Below, piece by piece: positions 45,948-54,139 of a stretch of DNA of 64,000 nucleotides. Position 1 is the stretch's first letter; each line of letters opens with the position of its first letter. The notes under the pieces were generated by a model that ran no database searches, had not been told where the DNA came from, and saw nothing but the letters and a program-made list of their open reading frames with translations. A program made the position numbers and the translations under genes. Origin of the DNA: Nocardioides sp. JQ2195 (GTDB taxonomy: Bacteria; Actinomycetota; Actinomycetes; Propionibacteriales; Nocardioidaceae); the NCBI RefSeq assembly GCF_012272695.1, contig NZ_CP050902.1:1550001-1614000 (forward strand), written 5' to 3'.

Positions 45948-46733
45948 ATGACTCAGAGATCGGAGCACGGGTCGGGCTCGGGCCTCGAGGCACGCGAGCA
46001 CGCGCTGGTCACGGGCGGCAGCAGTGGGATCGGGTGGGCCGTGGCCCAGCGGCTGATCGACCGGGGGCTGGAGGTGACCGTGCTGGATCTGCAGGGTCCT
46101 GTGGAACCGCACAGGACCGGATCGCGCGGGGTGCGGTACATCGAGGTTGACGTCACCGACGAGGTGGCAGTCGAGGAGGCGATCAAGGTTGCTTCGGCGA
46201 CTGCCGGAGTCGCCAGTCGGCTCGTGACCTCGCACGGCATTCGGGGGGCGTTCGTGCCAGCCCTCGACCTGGACCTGGACATGATGCGCAGGGTCCTCGA
46301 CGTCCATGTCGTCGGCACCTTGGTCGTGGCCCGCGCCATGGTCCGGGCGATGGCTGGGGCAGGAGGGCGGCCCGCGGAGGGCTCGATCGTGACCGTGTCC
46401 TCGACCACCGCCTTCGGCGGTTGGGCGAACCAGGCCGACTACGGCACCGCCAAGGCAGCGATCTCACAGCTCAGCAGGAATCTCGCTGTCGAGTGGGCGT
46501 CGCTCGGCATCCGGGTGAACAGCGTGGCCCCCGGACACACCCTCACGCCGATGGTGCAGCAGATGATCGACCAGGGCTACGACGTGGCCGCGACCGAGGC
46601 GCGCACTCCGTTGGGACGCTTGTGCACACCCGACGAGATGGCTGCCTCGATCGAGAACCTGCTGCTTGATGCAACGTTCGTGACCGGTGTGTGTCTCCCG
46701 GTCGACGGCGGGTGGACCACAGTCGGCAAGTGA
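45948..46733 (+). CDS. Short-chain dehydrogenase/reductase
   Basis: A 261-residue classical SDR: TGGSSGIG near residue 22, Asp in VLDLQG (NAD-type), a TSHGIRG segment replacing the usual NNAG (less common), SSTTAF and YGTAK active site, and PVDGG end. It forms an operon with the dioxygenase upstream (3-bp gap) and precedes the sulfatase gene by 86 bp. Substrate unknown; an alcohol produced by desulfation is a reasonable guess. Confidence 0.84.
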   Translation: MTQRSEHGSGSGLEAREHALVTGGSSGIGWAVAQRLIDRGLEVTVLDLQGPVEPHRTGSRGVRYIEVDVTDEVAVEEAIKVASATAGVASRLVTSHGIRGAFVPALDLDLDMMRRVLDVHVVGTLVVARAMVRAMAGAGGRPAEGSIVTVSSTTAFGGWANQADYGTAKAAISQLSRNLAVEWASLGIRVNSVAPGHTLTPMVQQMIDQGYDVAATEARTPLGRLCTPDEMAASIENLLLDATFVTGVCLPVDGGWTTVGK

Positions 46734-46819
46734 GCCGACCCCGTTCGGTGCGACTTGACCCGGAGAGCCGGGCCGTGCCGAGGCAGGCAATGAAACCACT
46801 TTCAAGGACAGGATGAATT

Positions 46820-49162
46820 GTGTTGAACCGTCGAGTCCTACCGATTCCCGACCACACCGTGCAACCGGCTCCTGCGATGGACTACCGGGAGCAGAAGTCT
46901 CCGTTCGCGGCGCCGACCCCGGTCAGGCCTCCCGCAGGGGCTCCCAACGTGCTGGTGGTGCTGTTCGACGACATGGGCTTCGGTGCGTCCTCTGCCTACG
47001 GAGGGCCGTGCGAGATGCCCGTCGCTGATCGACTGGCGGCAGGTGGTCTGCGCTTCACCCGATTCCACACGACCGCCTTGTGTGCGCCGACCCGAGCGGC
47101 GTTGCTGACGGGCCGCAACCACCACAGTGTCGGGATGGGCGCCATACCGGAGCTCGCGACCTCCGCGCCGGGCTACGACTCGGTCCGCCCCGACTCGATG
47201 GCGCCAGTTGCCCGGATCCTCCAGGGCAACGGTTACGCGACTGCGGCATTCGGCAAGATGCACCAGACCCCGCCCTACGAGCTCTCGGAGCACGGCCCGT
47301 TCGACCGGTGGCCCACCGGTGACGGGTTCGACCGCTTCTACGGCTTCCTCGGCGCTGAGACCAACCAGTACGCGCCGAACCTGATCGACGGAACCACCCG
47401 CATCGACCCGCCGCGCACGGCGGCGGAGGGCTACCACTTCTCCGAGGACATCGTCGACCAGGCGATCGGCTGGGTGCAGACCCTGGACACCCTCGAGCCG
47501 GGCAAGCCCTGGTTCTGCCACCTGTCCTACGGGGCGGTCCACGACCCCCTCCAGGTGCCGCGACCTTGGGCCGAGAAGTACGCCGGCCGGTTCGACGAGG
47601 GCTGGAACCAGCATCGGCACGCGATCCTGGCCAACCAGAAGCAGCTGGGGATCGTGCCCGACGACGCCGAGCTCGCCGCATGGGGCGAGGGAGTTCCGCT
47701 CTGGGAGGACCTCACGGACAACCAGCGGATCGTCGCCTGCCGGTTGATGGAGACCTACGCCGGGATGGCGGAGCACGCCGACGCGCAGACAGGCCGCTTC
47801 CTGGACACGCTGCAGCAGCTCGGTCAGCTGGAGAACACGTTGATCTTCTACGTGCTCGGTGACAACGGTGCGTCAGCGGAGGGGGGACTGCACGGAACGC
47901 TCAACCAGGTGCTGCACATGAACCATCTGGTCGACGACTCCGACCGGATCCTCGAGCGGCTCGACGACATCGGCGGACCGGACTCCTACGCCCACTACCC
48001 GGCGGGGTGGGCCCTGGCGATGAATACGCCGTACCGGTTCGCCAAGCAGGTCGCCTCCCACTACGGCGGCACTCGCAACGGGATGATCGTGCACTGGCCG
48101 CGCGGGATCGAGGCGGGAGGAGGCCTTCGGCATCAGTGGCACCACTGCATCGACGTCGTGCCGACGATCCTCGAGGCGGCGGGGATCCCGGAGCCAGAGG
48201 TGGTCGACGGAGCCGCGCAGGTCCCGATCGAGGGCACCTCGATGTTCTACACGTTTGCCGAGCCGGACGCGCCGGACCGGCACGTTCGGCAGTACTTCGA
48301 GATCTTCGGCAACCGCGGGATCTACCAGGACGGCTGGACCGCAGTCACCGTGCACAAGATCCCTTGGCGCCGCGGGGTCCAGCTGCCGATGTTCGTCGAC
48401 GACGTCTGGGAGCTGTACGACACCCGCACCGACTGGACCCAGACCCGCGACATCGCGGCCGAGCACCCGGAGAGACTGGCCGAGCTGAAGGAGATCTTCG
48501 CGGGGGAGGCGGCCCGCTACCAGGTCTTCCCGCTCGATGACCGGCTCAACGAGCGCTTCGTGCCCTCGATCGCGGGCCGGCGGACGCTGCTGGGAGAGCG
48601 GACCCGGGTCGAGTTCCAGCGCTCGACCGGGCCGCTGGTCGAAGACATCGCTCCGGACGTCAAGAACACCTCGTTCGCGGTGACAGTCCTGGTCGACGTC
48701 CCGGACGGCGGTGCCGACGGGGTGCTCGTCGCGCAGGGCGGCCAGTTCGGTGGCTGGGCGCTGTATGTGCGCGACGGGCGGCCGACGTACTGCTACAACT
48801 ACGCCGACATCGACCGGACCCACGTACGTGCTGCCGATGCGCTCGACGGCGGGGAGCATGCCATCCGTCTCGAGTTCGCCTACGAGGGCGGCGGCCTCGG
48901 CCTCGGTGGTGAGCTCCGGCTTCTCGTGGACGGGGCACTGGTCGCCTCCGACCGGCTGGAACGAACCCTGAAGTTCAACTTCTCCATCGACGAGATGCTG
49001 AGCATCGGGCTGGATCGCGGCACGCCGGTGACGCACGACTACCCGGCGGGCGCAGGGAGTCGGTACGCCGGGGAGGTCGGCCTGGTCCGCTTCGAGCTCG
49101 GTGACGATGCCCTACCGATCGATCCTGACGACCGCCGGAGTGCTCTGCTGACGACACACTGA
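46820..49162 (+). CDS. Type I arylsulfatase (formylglycine-dependent)
   Basis: A 780-residue sulfatase, long for the family. Metal Asp50-Asp51 (LFDDMGFG), Cys88 in CAPTRAALLTG (C-x-P-x-R, matured to formylglycine), then LGDNGAS near residue 350 with the second metal site. About 200 C-terminal residues form a beta-rich domain (VFPLDDRLNERF onward) seen in large actinobacterial arylsulfatases. No signal peptide is visible, so the enzyme appears cytoplasmic; the formylglycine-generating enzyme is not in this window. GTG 46820 or TTG 46823 starts it, after AGGA. It hydrolyses sulfate esters; the substrate is unknown. Confidence 0.88.
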   Translation: MLNRRVLPIPDHTVQPAPAMDYREQKSPFAAPTPVRPPAGAPNVLVVLFDDMGFGASSAYGGPCEMPVADRLAAGGLRFTRFHTTALCAPTRAALLTGRNHHSVGMGAIPELATSAPGYDSVRPDSMAPVARILQGNGYATAAFGKMHQTPPYELSEHGPFDRWPTGDGFDRFYGFLGAETNQYAPNLIDGTTRIDPPRTAAEGYHFSEDIVDQAIGWVQTLDTLEPGKPWFCHLSYGAVHDPLQVPRPWAEKYAGRFDEGWNQHRHAILANQKQLGIVPDDAELAAWGEGVPLWEDLTDNQRIVACRLMETYAGMAEHADAQTGRFLDTLQQLGQLENTLIFYVLGDNGASAEGGLHGTLNQVLHMNHLVDDSDRILERLDDIGGPDSYAHYPAGWALAMNTPYRFAKQVASHYGGTRNGMIVHWPRGIEAGGGLRHQWHHCIDVVPTILEAAGIPEPEVVDGAAQVPIEGTSMFYTFAEPDAPDRHVRQYFEIFGNRGIYQDGWTAVTVHKIPWRRGVQLPMFVDDVWELYDTRTDWTQTRDIAAEHPERLAELKEIFAGEAARYQVFPLDDRLNERFVPSIAGRRTLLGERTRVEFQRSTGPLVEDIAPDVKNTSFAVTVLVDVPDGGADGVLVAQGGQFGGWALYVRDGRPTYCYNYADIDRTHVRAADALDGGEHAIRLEFAYEGGGLGLGGELRLLVDGALVASDRLERTLKFNFSIDEMLSIGLDRGTPVTHDYPAGAGSRYAGEVGLVRFELGDDALPIDPDDRRSALLTTH

Positions 49163-49252
49163 CCTGGTTGTCGGTGGCACGCATGCTTCGTCGCCGAGCA
49201 GTGAGGCACCTTGCCCGTCGTACGTGCTCAGGGTCTGCGTTGCGTCGGGCCG

Positions 49253-49615
49253 TCAGCGAATGCCGCGGGTGCTCTGCTGGTCGGCGTCGTGGACCAGGAG
49301 GACCTGACGGAACTCCGGATCCATGAAGTTGGCCTCGTCCTCCGCGATCGCCTGCTGGAGCGACGGATCCTCACGCGTCATCGCGAACATCGCAGCCATC
49401 GAGGCGTCGTCGGGGAAGACGATCTCAGTCACGACGTCGATGCGGCTCCCGCCACCCGGCTCGGTGTCGGGTGTGACGTAGTTGCGGGTGTAGCTGGCGA
49501 ACAGGTGCCCGAAGTGTCGGACCGCGAAGGGTGCGTGCCGGGTCTCGTAGTAGTCGCGGAACTCTTCGAGCGAGGTCCCACTCTTCCTGCTGAAGAGGCC
49601 GATGAGCTTCGCCAT
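49253..49615 (-). CDS. EthD-domain protein
   Basis: A 120-residue ferredoxin-like/EthD protein: KLIGLFSRKSGTSLEEFRDYY at the start, then RHAPFAVRHFGHLFASYTRNY. EthD-type proteins accompany ring-degrading or ether-degrading oxygenase clusters and may act as small isomerases or cyclases. It is last in a three-gene minus-strand unit (SDR, MBL protein, EthD) with 3 bp to the upstream gene. Confidence 0.78.
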   Translation of the reverse strand: MAKLIGLFSRKSGTSLEEFRDYYETRHAPFAVRHFGHLFASYTRNYVTPDTEPGGGSRIDVVTEIVFPDDASMAAMFAMTREDPSLQQAIAEDEANFMDPEFRQVLLVHDADQQSTRGIR

Positions 49616-49618
49616 GGC

Positions 49619-50950
49619 TCAGCGCTCCGGTCGAGGCGTTCGGGAGAGGGCGTCCTCGAGCCCACGGATCCGGTGGTTGATCCAGCCCGAGAGCCAGAAG
49701 TTCGCCTCGGTGGCGGGGTCCCGGAGCAGAGCGTGGTGCGAGCCCAGAAGTTGGTGGATCGCCTCGGGATGCTCGGGGGAGTGCGCGAGCACGGCCTCGG
49801 CGAGGGCGGTCGCCTCTGCGTGCCGGCCTTCCTGCGTGCGGGTGCGTGCGAGCTCCAGCACGCCGTCCACGCCGGCGACGTCGACCAGATCGGCGAGCAC
49901 CTCGTCGCACCCCACCGCCAGCAGCTCGGATGTGCGTTCGTGGCGGAACCAGCCGAGGTAGGTCTCCCAGATGGTCCGCACGCCCCAGGCGACCCGACCG
50001 TAACCCTGGCCGACTCGCAGCTCGGGCGGCAGGGTGATGTCGCGGACCAGTGAGTCCAGGTCGACCCCACTGTTGATGCCCTCCAGGGTCCGGTCGCGAA
50101 CATGGCAGACCGCGTCGTGCATGCGTTGCAGGCAGGCATCGATCAGGTCCGCGCCGACAATCGGATTCCCCCGGCCGGTCACGAGCAGCTCCGGGTGCAG
50201 GTCGCGCAGCCGCCGGATCGTGGCGAGGTAGGGCTCGACCTGGCGGTACTCGTGGCCGCGGATCGTGTTGAGGTTGGGGAAGTGGCAGAACAGTGGCCCG
50301 AGCAGGTTGCTGATCATCGCGATCCGATGTTGCGGCAACCAGACCATCGCGCCGTCGGTGGTCTCGCCGGTGCCGTGCAGCAGCTCCACGTCGAGACCAC
50401 CGAGGCTGAACGCCATCCGGTCGTCGAAGGTGAGGTCGGGCACGGGGGTGTCCTGCTGGATGGGCAGGTCCGGGCGCTCTGCGGCGAACTGCTTGATCGT
50501 CGCGGTCGGGTCGAGGTCGAACCAGGCGGCGTTCCACTGCCGCATCCGGCCACGGATCCGGGCATCCTGCCACTGGGCGAACTGGTTGCGCTCCTGGGCG
50601 ACGTACGTCGTCCCGGGCTCACGGAAGGTGGCGACCCCGCCGACGTGGTCAGTGTGACCTTGCGTGGTGATGATGTACGGCGTGGGGCCCGCGCACACCT
50701 GGTCGAAGAGGTGTCGGTGGTGCACCGACTCGTAGCCGATCCCGGTGTTGACGATGATCCGGCCGGCGTCGGTGACCAGCATGTAGGCGTAGGAGGAACC
50801 GCTCGAGCGATAGAGGAAGTCGGTGATCGGGACCGCCTTGTCGTCGTAGACGAAGTCGAGCAGCTCCTTGCCGGGGCGTTCGTCGATCACCTGGTCGACC
50901 CTGGCTGCCAGGCTGGTGGGGGCGGTGCTGGTGGAGAGGGCAGTGGTCAT
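49619..50950 (-). CDS. Metallo-beta-lactamase/alkylsulfatase-like protein with altered metal ligands
   Basis: A 443-residue protein: an N-terminal metallo-beta-lactamase domain (residues about 30-265) and a C-terminal alkylsulfatase dimerisation domain (residues about 295-400, GYGRVAWGVRTIWETYLGWFRH in parts). The HxHxDH motif reads Q97-G-H99-T-D101-H102, so the first metal His is Gln. The later GHG motif is G-R260-G, so a second His is Arg. It may bind one metal only or not be a hydrolase. SdsA-type relatives cleave alkyl sulfates. ATG 50950 lies 7 bp after the SDR gene in the same operon. Confidence 0.78.
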   Translation of the reverse strand: MTTALSTSTAPTSLAARVDQVIDERPGKELLDFVYDDKAVPITDFLYRSSGSSYAYMLVTDAGRIIVNTGIGYESVHHRHLFDQVCAGPTPYIITTQGHTDHVGGVATFREPGTTYVAQERNQFAQWQDARIRGRMRQWNAAWFDLDPTATIKQFAAERPDLPIQQDTPVPDLTFDDRMAFSLGGLDVELLHGTGETTDGAMVWLPQHRIAMISNLLGPLFCHFPNLNTIRGHEYRQVEPYLATIRRLRDLHPELLVTGRGNPIVGADLIDACLQRMHDAVCHVRDRTLEGINSGVDLDSLVRDITLPPELRVGQGYGRVAWGVRTIWETYLGWFRHERTSELLAVGCDEVLADLVDVAGVDGVLELARTRTQEGRHAEATALAEAVLAHSPEHPEAIHQLLGSHHALLRDPATEANFWLSGWINHRIRGLEDALSRTPRPER

Positions 50951-50957
50951 CGTTGGT

Positions 50958-51695
50958 TCATCCTTGGGCTAGGTAGCCGCCGTCGACGGCGATGGTCTGT
51001 CCGGTGAGGAAGGGGGCGGCGTTGCTCGCCAGGAACAGGGCGACCGGCGCAATGTCCGCCGGAGAGCCGACCCGACGCATGGGCGTGCGGGCGATCGTGG
51101 GGCCGATGGCGGCGTCGTCGGCAACCATCCCCGCCGTCATGTTGGTCTCGATCAGGCCGGGTGCGATCGCATTGACGCGGATGCCGTCCCGGGCCCAGGC
51201 CACGGCCAGGGACTTGGTCATCTGCACCACGCCGGCCTTGGCTGCGCCGTACGCCGGGACGACCTCGACCGCCTGATAGCTGGTCATCGAGGCCATGTTG
51301 ACCACGGTGCCCCCGTCGGGTGCCGCAGCCAGCAGGGCGTGGCTGGCCTTCGAGAGCCGGAAGGCGCTGGCGAGGTTGATCCGCAACGCGTCCTCGAAGA
51401 TGTCCGGATCCCACTCGTTGCGCCGGGCGAGGTTCTGGCCGCCGTTGTTGACCAGGACGTCGAGCTTGTCCAGGCCCGCCGCGAGGGCGGTGATCTGGTC
51501 GCGATCACCGAGCTCGCACTGGACGTAGTCGAACTCGGACAGGTCGGTGTCGTAGTCGGCGGCGCTCTGGCGCCGTCCGGTGACGGTGACGTCGGCACCG
51601 GCGCTGCGGAATGCCTGGGCGATGCCGAGGCCAATGCCGTTGGAGCCTCCGGTGACCAGCACCCGGCGGCCTCCGAAGTCGAAGGTCACACTCAT
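50958..51695 (-). CDS. Short-chain dehydrogenase/reductase
   Basis: A 245-residue SDR: TGGSNGIG near residue 15, TGRRQ at the end of beta-2 (Arg pair suggests NADP), NNGGQ (for NNAG), SMTSYQ and YGAAK active site, then VDGG. GGGAGA lies 6 nt before ATG 51695. It heads the SDR-MBL-EthD operon and is divergent from a TetR gene; a perfect 8+3+8 palindrome sits between them. Confidence 0.86.
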   Translation of the reverse strand: MSVTFDFGGRRVLVTGGSNGIGLGIAQAFRSAGADVTVTGRRQSAADYDTDLSEFDYVQCELGDRDQITALAAGLDKLDVLVNNGGQNLARRNEWDPDIFEDALRINLASAFRLSKASHALLAAAPDGGTVVNMASMTSYQAVEVVPAYGAAKAGVVQMTKSLAVAWARDGIRVNAIAPGLIETNMTAGMVADDAAIGPTIARTPMRRVGSPADIAPVALFLASNAAPFLTGQTIAVDGGYLAQG

Positions 51696-51729
51696 CTTTG
51701 TCTCCCGTTCCTGGGGCCGTGGAGCCGTG

Positions 51730-51735
51730 AATCTA
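51730..51735 (-). promoter_or_regulatory. Candidate -10 (TAGATT) of the SDR-MBL-EthD operon
   Basis: On the minus strand TAGATT lies 34 bp before ATG 51695, leaving a leader with the GGGAGA ribosome site; the TetR-type palindrome is 6 bp upstream of it. Confidence 0.45.
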
Positions 51736-51741
51736 ACAGGG

Positions 51742-51760
51742 TCTTGAACATTGTTCAAGA
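51742..51760. promoter_or_regulatory. Perfect TetR-type operator palindrome
   Basis: TCTTGAAC-ATT-GTTCAAGA: perfect 8-bp arms with a 3-nt centre, placed between the two outward -10 elements (51730-51735 minus, 51767-51772 plus). One bound dimer would block both promoters. Confidence 0.7.
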
Positions 51761-51766
51761 GGTCGA

Positions 51767-51772
51767 TACGCT
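51767..51772 (+). promoter_or_regulatory. -10 hexamer TACGCT, leaderless arrangement
   Basis: TACGCT ends 6 nt before ATG 51779 of the TetR gene. Confidence 0.5.
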
Positions 51773-51778
51773 CGCCCC

Positions 51779-52393
51779 ATGAGTCGCGACAGCACCCAGC
51801 CGGATACCGCGGACCAGCGGCGTCGCAGCATTCTGGACGCCGCTGCAGGCCTGCTGGCAGAAGGTGGCTACGGGGCGTTGTCCCTGCGTTCCCTCGCTGC
51901 GCGAGCCGGCATCAGCCTTGGCCTGAGCTACTACTACTTCGCGGACAAGCACACGGTGTTCGAGGCGCTGATGCAGGAACAGCAGCGCGTGATGATCGAC
52001 TTCCTCGATGCCCAGCCGCGTGAGCCCGGAGTGGCTGCGTTGCTGCGGGCGATGGTGCCGGTGGCCGAGGTGCAGTGGCGGCAGGTGGGTCGGATGGTTG
52101 CCGTGTGGAGGGTGGAGAGGCCCGAGGATGCCGCCGACTCCGCGACAGCGGGCAACCAACGGCTGGCCATGGCCGCCGCGCAGTTCGCGGCGCTGGGACG
52201 CGCACTCGAGGAGTGCGCGGCCGCCGAGGGGCGTCGGTTGATCAGCGACCCCGAGGTGGTCCCCTTCGTCTGGGCCGGGCTGATGGGCCTCGCCGATCTG
52301 CATGCCCATGGCTGGACCGAGCCCATCGATGCCGACCGCCTCACCGACCTCACCCTCACCTCGTTGGTGAGCACCGTGCTCGTTCCCGAGTGA
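51779..52393 (+). CDS. TetR-family regulator
   Basis: A 204-residue TetR protein: HTH residues about 15-60 (LSLRSLAARAGISLGLSYYYF) and a helical ligand domain. The palindrome 20 bp upstream fits autoregulation and control of the divergent SDR-MBL-EthD operon. It is followed at 28 bp by the KSI-like gene, so KSI, sulfotransferase and DegT genes may share its transcript and control. Confidence 0.86.
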   Translation: MSRDSTQPDTADQRRRSILDAAAGLLAEGGYGALSLRSLAARAGISLGLSYYYFADKHTVFEALMQEQQRVMIDFLDAQPREPGVAALLRAMVPVAEVQWRQVGRMVAVWRVERPEDAADSATAGNQRLAMAAAQFAALGRALEECAAAEGRRLISDPEVVPFVWAGLMGLADLHAHGWTEPIDADRLTDLTLTSLVSTVLVPE

Positions 52394-52421
52394 TCAGACC
52401 CCCAACCACAAGGAGTCCACC

Positions 52422-52838
52422 ATGTCCACAGCCGTACCGAGCCGCGAGGAGATCAGCCGCCTGTGCGACGCCTACCTGGACGCAGTCTCCGCGCACGACC
52501 CTGATGCCGTCGTCGCACTGTTCGCCGAGGATGCCCAGCAGCAGGAGCCGGTGGGTAGCCCGCCGCGGGTCGGTCATGCGGAGATCCGGGCGTTCTTCGA
52601 GGACAGCAACGACATTCCCTTCCGGTTGACCCGTTTCGGGCCGATCAACGTGGTCGGCAACCGGGCTGCGTTCCAGGTGCTGGTGGAGATCGACACACCG
52701 CAGGGCCAGGTGCGGATGACGACGATCGACACGATCGTCGTCAATGAGGAGTGCCTGATCTCGGAGCTCCTGGCCTTCCCCGACCGTGAGACTGATCCGA
52801 CGGACTCACCGGGCGCGAGGCTGGTGCTGGCCTCGTGA
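52422..52838 (+). CDS. Ketosteroid-isomerase-like NTF2 protein (paralogue 1)
   Basis: A 138-residue cone-shaped NTF2 protein closely patterned on bacterial steroid delta5-3-ketoisomerase: AYLDAVSAHDPDAVVALF, then DAQQQEPVGSPPR. Tyr18 and Asp103 match the oxyanion-hole Tyr14 and Asp99 of Comamonas KSI. The catalytic-base position (Asp38 there) is Glu42 here. It could isomerise a beta,gamma-unsaturated ketone or act as an epoxide hydrolase or cyclase of the same fold. AAGGAG precedes the ATG. GTGA overlap couples it to the sulfotransferase gene. Confidence 0.8.
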   Translation: MSTAVPSREEISRLCDAYLDAVSAHDPDAVVALFAEDAQQQEPVGSPPRVGHAEIRAFFEDSNDIPFRLTRFGPINVVGNRAAFQVLVEIDTPQGQVRMTTIDTIVVNEECLISELLAFPDRETDPTDSPGARLVLAS

Positions 52839-54085
52839 AGCTGCGCATCGATGACCTGCGCAAGCCAGTTCTCACTGATCGCCAGCGCGCCGGCCTCACG
52901 TATGCCGACCAGCACCCCGCCACGCTGACGGTCGAAGCGGTGCTGGCCCGGGCGCGGGAGCTCACCGGCCTCGACGACTTCGGGCCCGACGACTTCATCG
53001 AGCGGATGCAGGTCTGGCTCGACGAGATCCGTACGGACCCGAATCGCACGGCCCTGGCCGGCAGGGTGATGTTCGATGTGTGCGTGAAGCACTCGGCGAA
53101 CCGGCTGCGGATCGAAGCCCTGCTCGCGCGCCACCCGGAGATCGAGGACGAAGAGATCGTGGCGCCGTTGTTCGTCACCGGTCTGCCTCGCAGCGGCACC
53201 ACCCACCTGGTCAATCTGCTCGCGGCCGACCGGCGGTTCCGGTCACTGCCGTTGTGGGAGGCGGACCAACCCGTGCCCGACCTCGGTGAGGCACCGGGTG
53301 TCGACGGGATCGACCCGCGGTTCAAGCGGTGTGACGCCGCCTGGCAGCAGATGCAGGCGAACAACCGGTTCCTGGCGGCCTGGCACACGATGGCGCCGGA
53401 CTCGATCCATGAGGACATCGAGCTGTGGGCCAACGACTTCGCCGGTTACAACATCGAGTGGATCTTCCACATGGCTCCGGGCTGGCGGGACCACTACGTG
53501 ACGGCCGACCAGACGCCGCACTATGAATACCTGGCGAAGGTCCTCAAGGTGCTCCAGTGGCAGCGGCCGGGGGAGCGGTGGCTCCTCAAGTGCCCCCAGC
53601 ACCTGGAGAATCTCGGTGCGCTGACCGCGGTGTTTCCGGATGCGACCCTGGTGATGACCCAGCGCGACCCCGTCGGCGTGGTCCAGTCGGCTGCGACGTT
53701 GCGCGCCTACGGAGCACGCACGATGTACCACTCCTTCGACGTCGGGGAGATCCTGGAGTACTGGGCCGACCTGGTCGCACGGTTGCTGCGCCGAGCAGGC
53801 GAAGGGCGAGCGCTGCTCCCGCCCGATCGCGTGCTGGACGTGCCCTTCCACGACTACATGGCCGACACCATGGGCACGGTCGAGCAGGTGTACCGCCATG
53901 CCGGCATGGAGCTGACCGAGACCGCCCGGGCCCAGATCAAGGGCTACATCGACGACCATCCGCGCGACAAGCACGGCTCGATGACCTATGACCTACGCAG
54001 CGACTTCGGGGTCGACCCCGCCGAGCTCCGGCAGCGGTTCGACTTCCATCTCGAGCGGCACCCCGTCCCGGTCGAGGTGCGTTGA
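52835..54085 (+). CDS. PAPS-dependent sulfotransferase family protein
   Basis: A 416-residue Sulfotransfer_3-type enzyme. The 5'-phosphosulfate loop GLPRSGTTHLVNLL lies near residue 112 and the 3'-phosphate motif TQRDPVGVVQS near residue 275. It should transfer sulfate from PAPS to an alcohol or phenol. GTG start inside the KSI-like stop codon: tight coupling implies that the acceptor is made by, or is substrate of, the isomerase-like protein. Presence next to several sulfatases is unusual. Confidence 0.82.
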   Translation: MKLRIDDLRKPVLTDRQRAGLTYADQHPATLTVEAVLARARELTGLDDFGPDDFIERMQVWLDEIRTDPNRTALAGRVMFDVCVKHSANRLRIEALLARHPEIEDEEIVAPLFVTGLPRSGTTHLVNLLAADRRFRSLPLWEADQPVPDLGEAPGVDGIDPRFKRCDAAWQQMQANNRFLAAWHTMAPDSIHEDIELWANDFAGYNIEWIFHMAPGWRDHYVTADQTPHYEYLAKVLKVLQWQRPGERWLLKCPQHLENLGALTAVFPDATLVMTQRDPVGVVQSAATLRAYGARTMYHSFDVGEILEYWADLVARLLRRAGEGRALLPPDRVLDVPFHDYMADTMGTVEQVYRHAGMELTETARAQIKGYIDDHPRDKHGSMTYDLRSDFGVDPAELRQRFDFHLERHPVPVEVR

Positions 54086-54139
54086 GCCTCCCGCCCCTCC
54101 ACTCCAGCCGCTGACGAACCTCACCTCCAAGGAGAACGA

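Noticed and set aside
51742..51760. KstR (cholesterol regulon) operator
   Set aside because: AAC and GTT half-sites are separated by 3 nt, not the 2 nt of the KstR consensus, and no kst genes lie nearby; treated as the site of the local TetR protein.
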